64,000 bases of DNA from Rosenbergiella epipactidis (GTDB taxonomy: Bacteria; Pseudomonadota; Gammaproteobacteria; Enterobacterales; Enterobacteriaceae), in assembly GCF_018494055.1 (NCBI RefSeq), contig NZ_JABBFQ010000001.1:496001-560000 (forward strand), given 5' to 3'. The notes under the pieces were generated by a model. It was not told the origin of the DNA. It was given only the letters and a program-made list of their open reading frames with translations, and ran no database searches. Position 1 is the first letter of the stretch, and every line of letters starts with the position of its first letter. The position numbers were made by a program, and so were the translations under genes. Shown here piece after piece: positions 20,531-28,593 of this stretch.

Positions 20531-21295
20531 CTATACACTCCTCATTTTATCTAAGTTAACGTTATTGTTTGCGAGCTTTCCTAGCCATTGATACAGCGCT
20601 GTTACATCATTAATTCGTTGGGTCGCTTCGCTCTCGCCGCTACCGATTTTGATGGAAATCCCCTGTTGCCGATTGACAGATTGGAAGCCGGCTTCGTCCG
20701 TGACATCGTCACCCAAAAAAACCGGAATACGACCCTTGAAAGGAGGGGTTTGCATAAGGAAATCTATCGCCTTGCCTTTATCACATGCCCGCGGTTTAAT
20801 TTCCCACACACATTTTCCTGCTTGCACTTTAAAATCGGGATAACGCTTAACTATGTCATCCGCAAGGTGTTGTAATGCCTGCTGGGCGCTAGGCGCTTGT
20901 CGATAATGTAAGGCAAATGCGATGCCTTTCTTTTCCAATCGCACGCCAGGCAATGCGGCGATTTCACGCGACAGTTGCTGTTCGATCTCACCAAGCTGCT
21001 GTGCGTCAGTATGCGTGGTCGTCAGTTCACCATTAAATGTGCGGATTTCCGCGCCGTGAATACCGGCCGCCGCCCCGCGCAGCGGTTGCGTTAACGCATC
21101 AATTTGACTTAACGGCCGCCCCGATACAAAGGCGACGGCGCCCCCTAATTGTTGGGTTAATTGCTTAAGATCAGTAATGACCGAAACCGGTATTGAGACG
21201 GCTTCTGGCGTTGCTTGAAGGCTGGCTAACGTTCCATCGATATCGAAAAAAAATGCGTAGTCGTTTTGTCGGCATGGTTGCCGCGATTCATTCAT
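20531..21295 (-). CDS. otsB: Trehalose-6-phosphate phosphatase OtsB
   Basis: A 254-residue HAD-superfamily phosphatase. The nucleophile motif is DIDGT in FFFDIDGTLA. Further conserved segments are SGRPLSQIDAL, GIHGAEIR, KCVWEIKPR and the metal-binding FLGDDVTDEAGF. It removes phosphate from OtsA's product to give trehalose. The open frame extends upstream to 21337, but those starts lack a recognisable RBS and homology begins after MNESRQ, so I take the ATG at 21295. The otsBA order and the location near flhDC match E. coli. Confidence 0.95.
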   Translation of the reverse strand: MNESRQPCRQNDYAFFFDIDGTLASLQATPEAVSIPVSVITDLKQLTQQLGGAVAFVSGRPLSQIDALTQPLRGAAAGIHGAEIRTFNGELTTTHTDAQQLGEIEQQLSREIAALPGVRLEKKGIAFALHYRQAPSAQQALQHLADDIVKRYPDFKVQAGKCVWEIKPRACDKGKAIDFLMQTPPFKGRIPVFLGDDVTDEAGFQSVNRQQGISIKIGSGESEATQRINDVTALYQWLGKLANNNVNLDKMRSV

Positions 21296-21573
21296 AAACA
21301 CTCGCTTTTTCTGGTTGCGCATCGCGGTGAGGAGCACACTCGGTGCGTCGTATGGCTACCCTCACTCGGTTATAGAAATGTAATAATTAAGAATATTATG
21401 TGATTCAGTAATGTTACTAAGTATAGACTCAATCTCGACGATTGCGCGGCGAATCAGAAAGTTACCTAAGTAATACGGTAGAACTGCTCCGACTGCACAA
21501 TCTGCTCATGGTCACCGTGAACACATTCCGCTACTCTAGGGACGTGAAAAATGACGTTAATTATGAGGTCTAT

Positions 21574-22107
21574 ATGGCAACTGAATATGCAATCATTGCA
21601 GGCGGCTGTTTTTGGTGTACGGAAGCCGTCTTTCAAAGCTTGAAAGGGGTATCGTCTGTCGAAAGTGGTTATACCGGCGGCGCATCAGCAGATCCAACGT
21701 ATGAACAAGTCTGTAGCGGGTCGACTGGCCATGCCGAGGCGATACGTATTGGGTTTGATCCCGAGCAGATTAGCTATGCCGATCTCCTCGCAGTGAGTTT
21801 CGCGACCCACGATCCGACCCAGCTTAATCGCCAAGGTAACGATATCGGTACACAATACCGTTCCGCTATTTTTCCGCTGGATGCCGCACAACGGCAGACC
21901 GCTGAACAGGCGATCGAACTCGCCCAGCAGGATCACTCGCAACCTATCGTTACGACGATTGAAACCTTTACGGTGTGGTACCCTGCTGAAGATTATCACC
22001 AAGATTATTGGGATCGCGTTGGGGCAAACAATGGTTTCTGTATGGCGGTGATCCCACCTAAACTACAGAAGTTACGCAAGAAATTTGCAGATCGGGTTAA
22101 GGATTAA
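21574..22107 (+). CDS. msrA: Peptide-methionine (S)-S-oxide reductase MsrA
   Basis: A 177-residue enzyme that reduces methionine-S-sulfoxide in proteins. The catalytic motif GGCFWC has its nucleophile at Cys12, and later segments [19 protein letters not shown] and EDYHQDYW complete the signature. It is the compact MsrA form without a long N-terminal extension. The open frame runs up to 21442, but GAGG six bases before ATG 21574 and homology fix the start. It stands alone between otsB and the tRNA gene; the 278-bp region upstream presumably carries both its promoter and that of otsBA. Confidence 0.95.
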   Translation: MATEYAIIAGGCFWCTEAVFQSLKGVSSVESGYTGGASADPTYEQVCSGSTGHAEAIRIGFDPEQISYADLLAVSFATHDPTQLNRQGNDIGTQYRSAIFPLDAAQRQTAEQAIELAQQDHSQPIVTTIETFTVWYPAEDYHQDYWDRVGANNGFCMAVIPPKLQKLRKKFADRVKD

Positions 22108-22178
22108 GCTGAAAAAGCACGACATTCCGCCGAGTCGCTCAGCTCTTGAGCGGATAAGTAAAAAGCGTGAAATAGTAC

Positions 22179-22207
22179 TTGACCGCTGCGGGGCGACTCC
22201 CTATAGT
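22179..22207 (+). promoter_or_regulatory. Strong sigma-70 promoter of the tRNA-Ser gene
   Basis: TTGACC (22179-22184) and TATAGT (22202-22207) are spaced by exactly 17 bp. A GC-rich discriminator (GCGCCCC) follows, which is typical of stringently controlled stable-RNA promoters. Confidence 0.92.
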
Positions 22208-22245
22208 AGCGCCCCGTTAGCGCTGCAAAGCGTAACAAACAATTT

Positions 22246-22333
22246 GGTGAGGTGTCCGAGTGGCTGAAGGAGCACGCCTGGAAAGTGTGTATACGGCAAC
22301 GTATCGAGGGTTCGAATCCCTCCCTCACCGCCA
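22246..22333 (+). tRNA. tRNA-Ser (anticodon GGA)
   Basis: An 88-nt class II tRNA. The acceptor stem GGTGAGG pairs with CCTCACC, followed by discriminator G and an encoded CCA (22331-22333). The anticodon loop in GCCTGGAAAG gives GGA. A long variable arm (GTGTATACGGCAACGTAT) and the T-loop GGTTCGAATCC are present. It is nearly identical to E. coli serW/serX. It has its own promoter and terminator. Confidence 0.98.
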
Positions 22334-22392
22334 TACTCTGTAAAAGAGTGACGATGACTCTTTTCTCCATTAGCACTTCCATGCTAATGACT

Positions 22393-22425
22393 AAACCCAG
22401 TGCTACTCGCGCTGGGTTTTTTTTT
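22393..22425 (+). terminator. Terminator of the tRNA-Ser transcript
   Basis: AAACCCAGTGC (22393-22403) pairs with GCGCTGGGTTT (22409-22419) over 11 bp with one G-T wobble and a 5-nt loop. A T tract runs to 22425. Confidence 0.93.
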
Positions 22426-22531
22426 GTCTGTATTTTTCCCTCTGCATCCGAGATCGCCTAAATATTCATTCTCATCATAACGTTACCGAAATCTGTACGA
22501 TTGGGTCTTGCACCTTTCAGCAAAACACCGA

Positions 22532-22551
22532 TACTGTATATATTTACAGTA
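22532..22551 (+). promoter_or_regulatory. LexA operator (SOS box) of umuDC
   Basis: TACTGTATATATTTACAGTA fits the 20-bp LexA consensus (CTGT-N8-ACAG core) with matching flanks. It lies 18 bp before the chosen umuD start, so LexA would block the promoter until DNA damage. Confidence 0.95.
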
Positions 22552-22569
22552 TTAATCTGAGAGATGACA

Positions 22570-22992
22570 ATGCTATGTTATCAACCTGCACGTATTCGTG
22601 CGCTCCTTGAGCTCCCTTTATTTATTAGTCGTATTCCTTGCGGCTTTCCCTCCCCTGCTCTGGACTATGTTGAGCAACGAATTGACCTCAACCAACTTCT
22701 TATCAGCCATCCCAGCGCAACCTACTTTGTCAAAGTGAGCGGTGACTCGATGATTGATGGCGGGATTAGTGAAGGAGATATGCTGGTGGTCGACAGTGCA
22801 TTAACCGCTAAGCAAGGCGATATTATCGTTGCCTCCTTAGCGGGAGAGTTTACTGTCAAGCAACTGATGCTAAAGCCCACCCTGCACCTCTTACCATTAA
22901 ACTCCGCCTACGCCGCCATTCCTATCGATGATGCCGACCAATTCGAGATTTTTGGTGTCGTAAAGCATGTTATCAAAACGCTGAATCCCTAA
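22570..22992 (+). CDS. umuD: DNA polymerase V subunit UmuD (S24 autopeptidase)
   Basis: A 140-residue LexA-like self-cleaving protein. The cleavage site is Cys24-Gly25 in RIPCGFPSP, the catalytic serine lies in [11 protein letters not shown] and the lysine in GEFTVKQL. RecA filaments trigger cleavage to UmuD', which joins UmuC. Two in-frame ATGs exist, at 22564 and 22570. GAGAG lies 6 nt before the second but touches the first, and the second gives the E. coli length and cleavage numbering, so I chose it. It overlaps umuC by one base. Confidence 0.96.
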   Translation: MLCYQPARIRALLELPLFISRIPCGFPSPALDYVEQRIDLNQLLISHPSATYFVKVSGDSMIDGGISEGDMLVVDSALTAKQGDIIVASLAGEFTVKQLMLKPTLHLLPLNSAYAAIPIDDADQFEIFGVVKHVIKTLNP

Positions 22993-24254
22993 TGTTTGCG
23001 TTAGTGGATGTCAACGCGTTCTACGCTTCCTGCGAAACGATCTTTCGTCCCGATCTCCGCGGTAAGCCGGTGGTGGTGCTAAGTAACAATGATGGCTGTG
23101 TTATCGCTCGCTCCGCGGAAGCCAAAGCGCTGAATATTCGGATGGGAGAACCCTATTTCAAACTGACACAGCAAAGTTTCCCACAAAAAATAGCGGTCTT
23201 TAGCTCCAATTACGCCTTATACGCGGACATGAGCCATCGCGTGATGACACTCCTCGAAGAGATGGCCCCACATGTCGAAATCTATTCAATCGATGAGGCT
23301 TTTCTTAACCTTACCGGTATGGCGGCATGTTGCTCGCTGGAACAGTATGGTCAGCAGGTACGCCAGCGCATCAAAAATGAAGCACACCTGATGGTAGGTG
23401 TCGGCATTGCCCCCACCAAGACCTTGGCAAAACTCGCCAATTATGCCGCGAAGAAATGGGTTAAAACTGCAGGTGTGGTTGATCTCTCTTCGCCACAACG
23501 GCAAAACAAATTGCTGCCGCTGGTGCCGGTAGAGGAAGTCTGGGGCATTGGCCGTCGGCTCAGTAAAAAACTCGCACAGCTCGGCATTTATACTGCCGCG
23601 GATCTTGCCCAACAAGACACCCAGTTTATCCGTAAATCTTTCTCGGTCATTGTTGAACGGACAGTGCGCGAACTGCGCGGCGAGCCCTGTTTGGCCCTAG
23701 AAGAGTTTGCGCCAGTCAAGCAGCAGATCCTCTGTTCCCGCTCATTTTCCCAGCGCATCACTGACTACGTGCAGATGCGTGAGGCAGTCTGTAATTATGC
23801 GGTACGGGCTGCCGAAAAATTACGCGGTGAAAAACAGTATTGCCGCCAGGTAGGCGTCTTTATCCGTACCAGCCCACATGCTGTGGGCGAAGTCTATTAT
23901 GCCAATCAACTCACCGGTCAACTCCTTACCCCTTCCCAAGATACGCGCGATATCGTGCGGCTAGCGCTCTATTTACTTGACCAAATTTGGCGGGAGGGGC
24001 CTCGCTATATGAAGGCAGGGATTATCTTAGGTGATTTTTTTCAGCACGGTGTCGCGCAGCTTAATCTTTTTGACCCACTAGCCCCTCACGCAAATAGCGA
24101 TGCACTAATGCAAGTTGTTGATGGGATCAATCAACGTGGTAGAGGAACGATTTGGTTTGCAGGACAAGGAATTCAGAAACCTTGGGCGATGAAGCGAGAA
24201 AAATTATCCCCCGCTTACACCACCCGTTACCAAGACTTACCCTGGGTAAAGTAA
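22992..24254 (+). CDS. umuC: DNA polymerase V catalytic subunit UmuC
   Basis: A 420-residue Y-family translesion polymerase (E. coli 422). Catalytic acidic residues are in FALVDVNAFYASCE and YSIDEAF. The little-finger domain ends with the sliding-clamp-binding motif QLNLF near residue 356. The start overlaps the umuD stop as TAATG, so translation is coupled. Expression is under the LexA box at 22532-22551. It converges on the nitronate monooxygenase gene with only a few bases between stops and no visible terminator. Confidence 0.97.
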   Translation: MFALVDVNAFYASCETIFRPDLRGKPVVVLSNNDGCVIARSAEAKALNIRMGEPYFKLTQQSFPQKIAVFSSNYALYADMSHRVMTLLEEMAPHVEIYSIDEAFLNLTGMAACCSLEQYGQQVRQRIKNEAHLMVGVGIAPTKTLAKLANYAAKKWVKTAGVVDLSSPQRQNKLLPLVPVEEVWGIGRRLSKKLAQLGIYTAADLAQQDTQFIRKSFSVIVERTVRELRGEPCLALEEFAPVKQQILCSRSFSQRITDYVQMREAVCNYAVRAAEKLRGEKQYCRQVGVFIRTSPHAVGEVYYANQLTGQLLTPSQDTRDIVRLALYLLDQIWREGPRYMKAGIILGDFFQHGVAQLNLFDPLAPHANSDALMQVVDGINQRGRGTIWFAGQGIQKPWAMKREKLSPAYTTRYQDLPWVK

Positions 24255-24259
24255 GAGGC

Positions 24260-25297
24260 CTAATTGAGTTCAGCAATAAGCGTTTGCATTAAGGGGAGCG
24301 CATCCAAGGGCCGTAATGCCGTTACCCCCGTGCCCGCCCAACAGACTTGGTAATCGGTAACGCCTTGCGCACTGGCGACCTTATCCAACTGCTTGGCTAG
24401 AGCGTAACTATAAGGATAGTCGGCATGTGCTGGGCGTAACGGGTGATCGATCTCTTGCTGCCAACGTCCCATAACCCCACGGGCGGGCCGCCCAGAAATC
24501 ACATCGGTAATTTGCGTACCTTTCGCCATGAATAAACGTTGTCTTAGCTGATCGCTGGCGGCAGACTCCTGGCAAGTAATAAAGGCGGTTCCCAATTGTG
24601 CAGCGCTCGCCCCTTGCGTTAACAGCTGAGTAATTTGCCCGCCCGTCATCACGCCCCCCGCACTAATAATCGGTAGCGAGATGTGCGGCGCTAACTGCTG
24701 TAATAATCCCTCTGTACTCAGTCCCGCATCACACAGTGGGTCGAACGTCGCACGGTGCCCGCCCGCTTCAACCCCTTGCGCAATGATCGCTGAACACCCC
24801 TGCTGTTGGGCATAAAGCGCCTCACTGAGTCGTGTGACACTCACCCAGTAAGGAATCTTCGCATGCTGTAAGGCTTGCAGGATAAACTTAGGCGGTAAAC
24901 CAAAGTGAAAACTGACGACGGCCGGGCGGGTGGCGAGGATAACCTCGAGTAACTCAGGTGAGTCAGTAAAGGAAGTATAAGGGGCGAGAAGTTGTGTAGG
25001 AACAGCCTGTCCAAATTGCGTAAAATGCGCTGAGAGGTACTCGCACCATGCCCGACTTTTAACCGGGTCCAACGGCGTGGAACGATGGCAGAAGAAATTG
25101 ACCTGAAAAGGCTGGCTTGTCAGCTGTTGTGTTGCCCTGATCGCGGCCTCAGCCTGAAAAGCATCACAAGCGCCTAACCCTAAAGCACCAAGCCCGCCCG
25201 CCTCAGAAACCTGACTGGCTAGTAAGGGAGTGGTCACACCAGCCATCGGTGCTAAAAAAATCGGATAACGAATGCCTAATTGGGTCAGTAACGACAT
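24260..25297 (-). CDS. Nitronate monooxygenase family flavoprotein
   Basis: A 345-residue TIM-barrel FMN enzyme of the nitronate monooxygenase (2-nitropropane dioxygenase) family. YPIFLAPMAGVTTPLLASQVSEAGGLGALG is the N-terminal signature; IAQGVEAGGHRA and the FMN phosphate-binding ISAGGVMTGGQI follow. Members oxidise nitronates such as propionate-3-nitronate with oxygen. The physiological substrate here is not known. A GNAT gene lies 18 bp upstream on the same strand, so the two are probably cotranscribed. Confidence 0.9.
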   Translation of the reverse strand: MSLLTQLGIRYPIFLAPMAGVTTPLLASQVSEAGGLGALGLGACDAFQAEAAIRATQQLTSQPFQVNFFCHRSTPLDPVKSRAWCEYLSAHFTQFGQAVPTQLLAPYTSFTDSPELLEVILATRPAVVSFHFGLPPKFILQALQHAKIPYWVSVTRLSEALYAQQQGCSAIIAQGVEAGGHRATFDPLCDAGLSTEGLLQQLAPHISLPIISAGGVMTGGQITQLLTQGASAAQLGTAFITCQESAASDQLRQRLFMAKGTQITDVISGRPARGVMGRWQQEIDHPLRPAHADYPYSYALAKQLDKVASAQGVTDYQVCWAGTGVTALRPLDALPLMQTLIAELN

Positions 25298-25315
25298 ACT
25301 GATTCCTTGAATAGC

Positions 25316-25795
25316 TTACTGCGGCCGGTAAAGCATCTCGATGCAGTCAAATGTATAATCGGCAGCAGGCGAATAGTGGGTATCATTACGCACGCATTGA
25401 AACCCCTGTTTAAGATAAAACCCCTGAGCATTAGGGGGTGAAGAAAGTGCGAGGGCGTTTATGCCTCGCGCCAGCGCCTCTTGTTTAATGCAAGTCATGA
25501 TACGCGCCGCGATCCCCTGCCGCATGGCTTCAGGTAAGGTAAACATCGCCTCAACACGCTGCGTCTCGATATCTAGATACCCGGTCGCCAGGAGCTGATG
25601 TTGCACATTTTCTGCAACATAAAAGGGATTGTGCAGGATAGCCTGCCGGTAACCACCAGGCATTTTTTCTGGCGTCCACGCGCGAATGGCGGATAAAGGA
25701 TAGCAAGCTTGGCACTGTGCGATGATCGCTAGATTACGAATACGCCAACATAACTCGGCCTCGTCGCCCCGCGCCCTTCTAATCCTTATGCTCAT
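25316..25795 (-). CDS. GNAT family N-acetyltransferase
   Basis: A 159-residue protein with the GNAT fold. The acetyl-CoA pyrophosphate loop is visible as RQGIAARIMTCIKQEALARG, and the C-terminal GFYLKQGFQCVRN is typical of motif B. Substrate is unknown. It is upstream of the nitronate monooxygenase gene and downstream of the phoH terminator. It could be a small-molecule or protein acetylase; nothing in the context decides this. Confidence 0.85.
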   Translation of the reverse strand: MSIRIRRARGDEAELCWRIRNLAIIAQCQACYPLSAIRAWTPEKMPGGYRQAILHNPFYVAENVQHQLLATGYLDIETQRVEAMFTLPEAMRQGIAARIMTCIKQEALARGINALALSSPPNAQGFYLKQGFQCVRNDTHYSPAADYTFDCIEMLYRPQ

Positions 25796-25813
25796 GCTTC
25801 TCCCTCAATAACG

Positions 25814-25844
25814 ATAAATAAAAAAACCGCCCTACTGGGCGGTT
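25814..25844 (-). terminator. Terminator of phoH
   Basis: On the minus strand AACCGCCC (25844-25837) pairs with GGGCGGTT (25832-25825) across a 4-nt loop and runs into a T tract. It sits 16 bp after the phoH stop and separates it from the GNAT gene. Confidence 0.92.
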
Positions 25845-25859
25845 GTATGGCACAACTGA

Positions 25860-26648
25860 TTATTGATAGGCAAGCAGTGTGCGTTGACAGAGTTCTGAGC
25901 GAACACAGTCTTCAGCACCAAAGCGTACCACCCCGACAACATCGTCATCATAAAAACGCTGCATCGCATCAGCAAGCCCGGATTTAACACCTGCTGGTAG
26001 GTCACATTGGGTAATATCACCGTTAACGATCACGGTCACATTTTCCCCTAAGCGAGTGAGGAACATTTTCATTTGTGAGGCGGTAACGTTCTGCGCTTCA
26101 TCAAGAATAACGAAAGCATTCTCAAAGGTTCTGCCCCGCATATAAGCGAAAGGTGCAATTTCAACTTTCGCAATTTCAGGGCGTAAACAGTAGTGCATAA
26201 AGGAGGACCCCAAGCGTTTGACTAATACGTCATAGACCGGGCGGAAGTAAGGAGCAAATTTTTCAGAAATGTCGCCAGGGAGGAAACCCAAGTCTTCATC
26301 GGCTTGTAACACTGGGCGAGTCACAATGATCCGCTCAATATCTTTGTTAATTAAGGCTTCTGCGGCTTTAGCGGTACTGATCCAAGTTTTACCACACCCC
26401 GCTTCGCCTGTAGCGAAAATCAATGATTTTGTGGTGATTTCCTGCAAATAATGGGCTTGTGACGCATTACGTGCAACGATCGGTTGACGGTCACGGACAT
26501 CTCGCGCCATACCGATTGCATCAAGACCACTCATATGAACCAAGGAGGAGACTGATTCTTCTTCGCGTGAACGATGACTCCGCGCATCACTACGAAGGAC
26601 GCGTTTTGCTTCACGACGTGCTTTGACTACTGCTTTTTGTCTTCCCAT
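25860..26648 (-). CDS. phoH: PhoH family ATPase
   Basis: A 262-residue P-loop protein. Walker A is GEAGCGKT at residues 81-88 and Walker B is VILDEAQ near 180-186, followed by a Ser/Thr-poor sensor region. The basic N-terminus MGRQKAVVKARREAKR and the whole sequence align with E. coli PhoH without gaps. PhoH is an ATP-binding protein of the phosphate-starvation regulon in E. coli; helicase/RNase-like roles have been proposed for relatives. I did not find a clear PHO box in the upstream region. The gene is the distal end of a put-efe-phoH neighbourhood shared with E. coli. Confidence 0.95.
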   Translation of the reverse strand: MGRQKAVVKARREAKRVLRSDARSHRSREEESVSSLVHMSGLDAIGMARDVRDRQPIVARNASQAHYLQEITTKSLIFATGEAGCGKTWISTAKAAEALINKDIERIIVTRPVLQADEDLGFLPGDISEKFAPYFRPVYDVLVKRLGSSFMHYCLRPEIAKVEIAPFAYMRGRTFENAFVILDEAQNVTASQMKMFLTRLGENVTVIVNGDITQCDLPAGVKSGLADAMQRFYDDDVVGVVRFGAEDCVRSELCQRTLLAYQ

Positions 26649-27274
26649 GATGGCACCTTACTGTTGGTTTCAGTTACCGTCTGCCCGATGGCGACGTATA
26701 GTTGAACGCTTTAGAGGTTAGCTTCCTTATGAGCCTTACTGCCTGAGATTAGAAGTCGTTGACGTACATTGTCGCAAGATAGCGGTATAAGCGAATAGAT
26801 CGCGGTGAGAGGAGAGGAATAGGAGAAATGCATGGCACAACAGGGTGCACAGTGTGAAAGAAGTCGTTTACCCACTGACCCAGGTCGTCTCATTCGCGAT
26901 CTCCCAACGGTTGTTATGATAGAACGATGTTGCCTGCTCATCATGTTCATAAACTATAGTACAAATCAACACTTATTACATTTATCACTCAAAAATGACA
27001 TTTTTGTGATAATCACTTCATTCGTCCTGAACCACTGCCCTCTATTCCCCCCCGGGCTGGCCGATGAAGCTCTGCCTTGCCGAGCGCGAAAATACCCACT
27101 TAGCCATTAGATAAAGAAAAAATTCATATTAACGCATTGAATATAAATAAAATAATAAATAACTTATTATATTTTAACTTATCATACTATAACTTATAAT
27201 TTAATAAGCTATATTTTTATTAGTTGGCCGACCACGAACCGGTCCCAATGCGTAAGAGACGCTGGAGGATAACG
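26649..27274. other. Long intergenic region between phoH and the GlcG-like/SDR pair
   Basis: There are 626 bp with no supported gene. The left part has ordinary composition and presumably contains the phoH promoter. The right part (27110-27230) is extremely AT-rich and holds three 15-bp tandem repeats, listed separately. A 92-codon open frame at 26832-27110 has no RBS and no recognisable product, and I do not call it. Confidence 0.6.
27160..27204 (+). repeat. Three 15-bp tandem repeats starting TAACTTAT
   Basis: TAACTTAT occurs at 27160, 27175 and 27190, exactly 15 bp apart. The units are TAACTTATTATATTT, TAACTTATCATACTA and TAACTTATAATTTAA. A degenerate fourth start (TAAGCTAT) follows at about 27204. 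The array ends 70 bp before the GlcG-like start codon, so an operator for that operon is a reasonable guess; the binding protein is unknown. Confidence 0.7.
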
Positions 27275-27652
27275 ATGAAACAGATAACGGCAGAAATCGT
27301 CACGGGTATTCATGCTCTCGCCAAAGACTATAACGTAGGACTGTATGTCACCGTGATCAATGCACAAGGCGAGGTTATCGCCTGTCTAAAATCGGGTGAC
27401 GTTGCGAGAGCCAGTTTTACATTAAGTATTAAGAAAGCAGAGACGGCGTATAAATTTACTCTTGATAGCGATGTGATCTATCAGTCGTTAATCACCATCG
27501 GTCAACAAAATCTACTTTGTGAGGAATACTGCTTTCTCGCAGGTGGTGTCATTAGCCAGAACACTTCTGGCGAGCGTTATTGTGTTGGGGTGTCGACCAA
27601 TAATCCCCATCTTGATAAAGCGATCGCGCTGAATATCTTATCCCAATTATAG
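27275..27652 (+). CDS. GlcG/HbpS-like protein (divergent DUF336 member)
   Basis: A 125-residue protein. The pattern VTVINAQGEVIACLKSGD, a following Lys-rich helix, and the glycine step AGGVIS resemble the GlcG/HbpS fold, but conservation is weak and the usual VGAVGVSGG loop is degenerate. The frame is open to 27224; I chose ATG 27275 because GGAGG is 6-10 bp before it and the homology begins there. It is 9 bp upstream of the SDR gene and almost certainly cotranscribed. It is clearly different from the paralogue at 4167-4604. Function unknown. Confidence 0.7.
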   Translation: MKQITAEIVTGIHALAKDYNVGLYVTVINAQGEVIACLKSGDVARASFTLSIKKAETAYKFTLDSDVIYQSLITIGQQNLLCEEYCFLAGGVISQNTSGERYCVGVSTNNPHLDKAIALNILSQL

Positions 27653-27661
27653 GAGGTCACA

Positions 27662-28429
27662 ATGAAGAAGGTTCTAATAACGGGTGCAGGAAGTGGATTT
27701 GGGAAATTATTTTCATTTGAACTTGCTAAACGAGGCTATGACGTTATCGCAGCAGTCGAATCGCCAAGTCAAATGCGCCCCTTAAGAGAAGAAGCCTCAA
27801 AAAATAACTTATCCATCAATGTGATAAAGGTCGATATTTGTGATTCCGCTGATATTGATTATGCCATTGCGCAGCAGGCGGATATTCTGGTCAATAACGC
27901 GGGTATTGGTGAAGGCGGTGCACTGATCGATATGCCGCAGACGATTCTCAGAAAGCAATTTGAGGTGAACTTCTTCGCAACCACGGAAGTCGCGAAACGC
28001 TTTGCTGACAGTTTAATTAAAAGAAAATCAACCGGTCGGATCGTGTTTATTTCCTCTATTGGGGGATTAATGACCCCTGAACTCGCCGGAGCCTATTGCG
28101 CATCAAAACATGCATTAGAAGCGGTTGCTGAATCCTTTAAATCTGAATTAAACGAATTCGGCATCAGCGTTTCAACCATCAATCCGGGTCCCTATCTGAC
28201 CGGGTTTAACGACAGAATTATGGAAGCATCCAAAAACTGGTCTTCACTTCAAGAAAACCATGTGGACCATAGTGATTTAACTTTTGACCTGCCTCAATAC
28301 GACGAAAACCAAGATATTTCAGCAATGTGTGATGTCATTATCGATAGTCATGCAAAATTCAGAAATGTCTTTCCAGAAGAGTTTGTTGAAATCATTAAAA
28401 CTCAACAACGTCAAGACTGGGAAAAATAA
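27662..28429 (+). CDS. Short-chain dehydrogenase/reductase (classical SDR)
   Basis: A 255-residue Rossmann oxidoreductase. The cofactor loop TGAGSGFG is at residues 7-14, the NNAG motif is in ILVNNAGIGEGG, and the catalytic set is Ser131/132 (FISSIGG) with Tyr145 and Lys149 (AYCASKHAL). A basic or acidic residue selecting NADP or NAD after strand 2 is not clear. AGGAGG precedes the ATG. It forms an operon with the GlcG-like gene and ends at a good terminator. Substrate unknown. Codon and base composition look more AT-rich than in the flanking genes, which hints at later acquisition. Confidence 0.9.
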   Translation: MKKVLITGAGSGFGKLFSFELAKRGYDVIAAVESPSQMRPLREEASKNNLSINVIKVDICDSADIDYAIAQQADILVNNAGIGEGGALIDMPQTILRKQFEVNFFATTEVAKRFADSLIKRKSTGRIVFISSIGGLMTPELAGAYCASKHALEAVAESFKSELNEFGISVSTINPGPYLTGFNDRIMEASKNWSSLQENHVDHSDLTFDLPQYDENQDISAMCDVIIDSHAKFRNVFPEEFVEIIKTQQRQDWEK

Positions 28430-28436
28430 CCCTCTC

Positions 28437-28462
28437 AATCCCGCTGATGGCGGGATTTTTTT
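28437..28462 (+). terminator. Terminator of the GlcG-like/SDR operon
   Basis: AATCCCGC (28437-28444) pairs with GCGGGATT (28450-28457) around a 5-nt loop, followed by seven T residues. It starts 7 bp after the SDR stop codon. Confidence 0.93.
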
Positions 28463-28593
28463 GTCTCCCTTGCTGGATTAGGTCACTTGGCGGTATCCGG
28501 TTTTGATCTTGACACTCATTGCGCTCTAAATAACAAGTCATTAACAAAAATACCCTTAATATGTTTACGCTATAAGCTCAATGGGAGATGTTA

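Noticed and set aside
22246-22333. tRNA-Ser gene as the attachment site of the island
   Set aside because: The island lies 27 kb away and no copy of the tRNA 3' end was seen at its borders.
26649-26831. PHO box upstream of phoH
   Set aside because: No paired CTGTCAT-like 7-mers with 11-bp period could be found.
26832-27110. 92-codon plus-strand ORF between phoH and the GlcG-like gene
   Set aside because: No RBS, low-complexity product with no family, and it spans two compositionally different regions.
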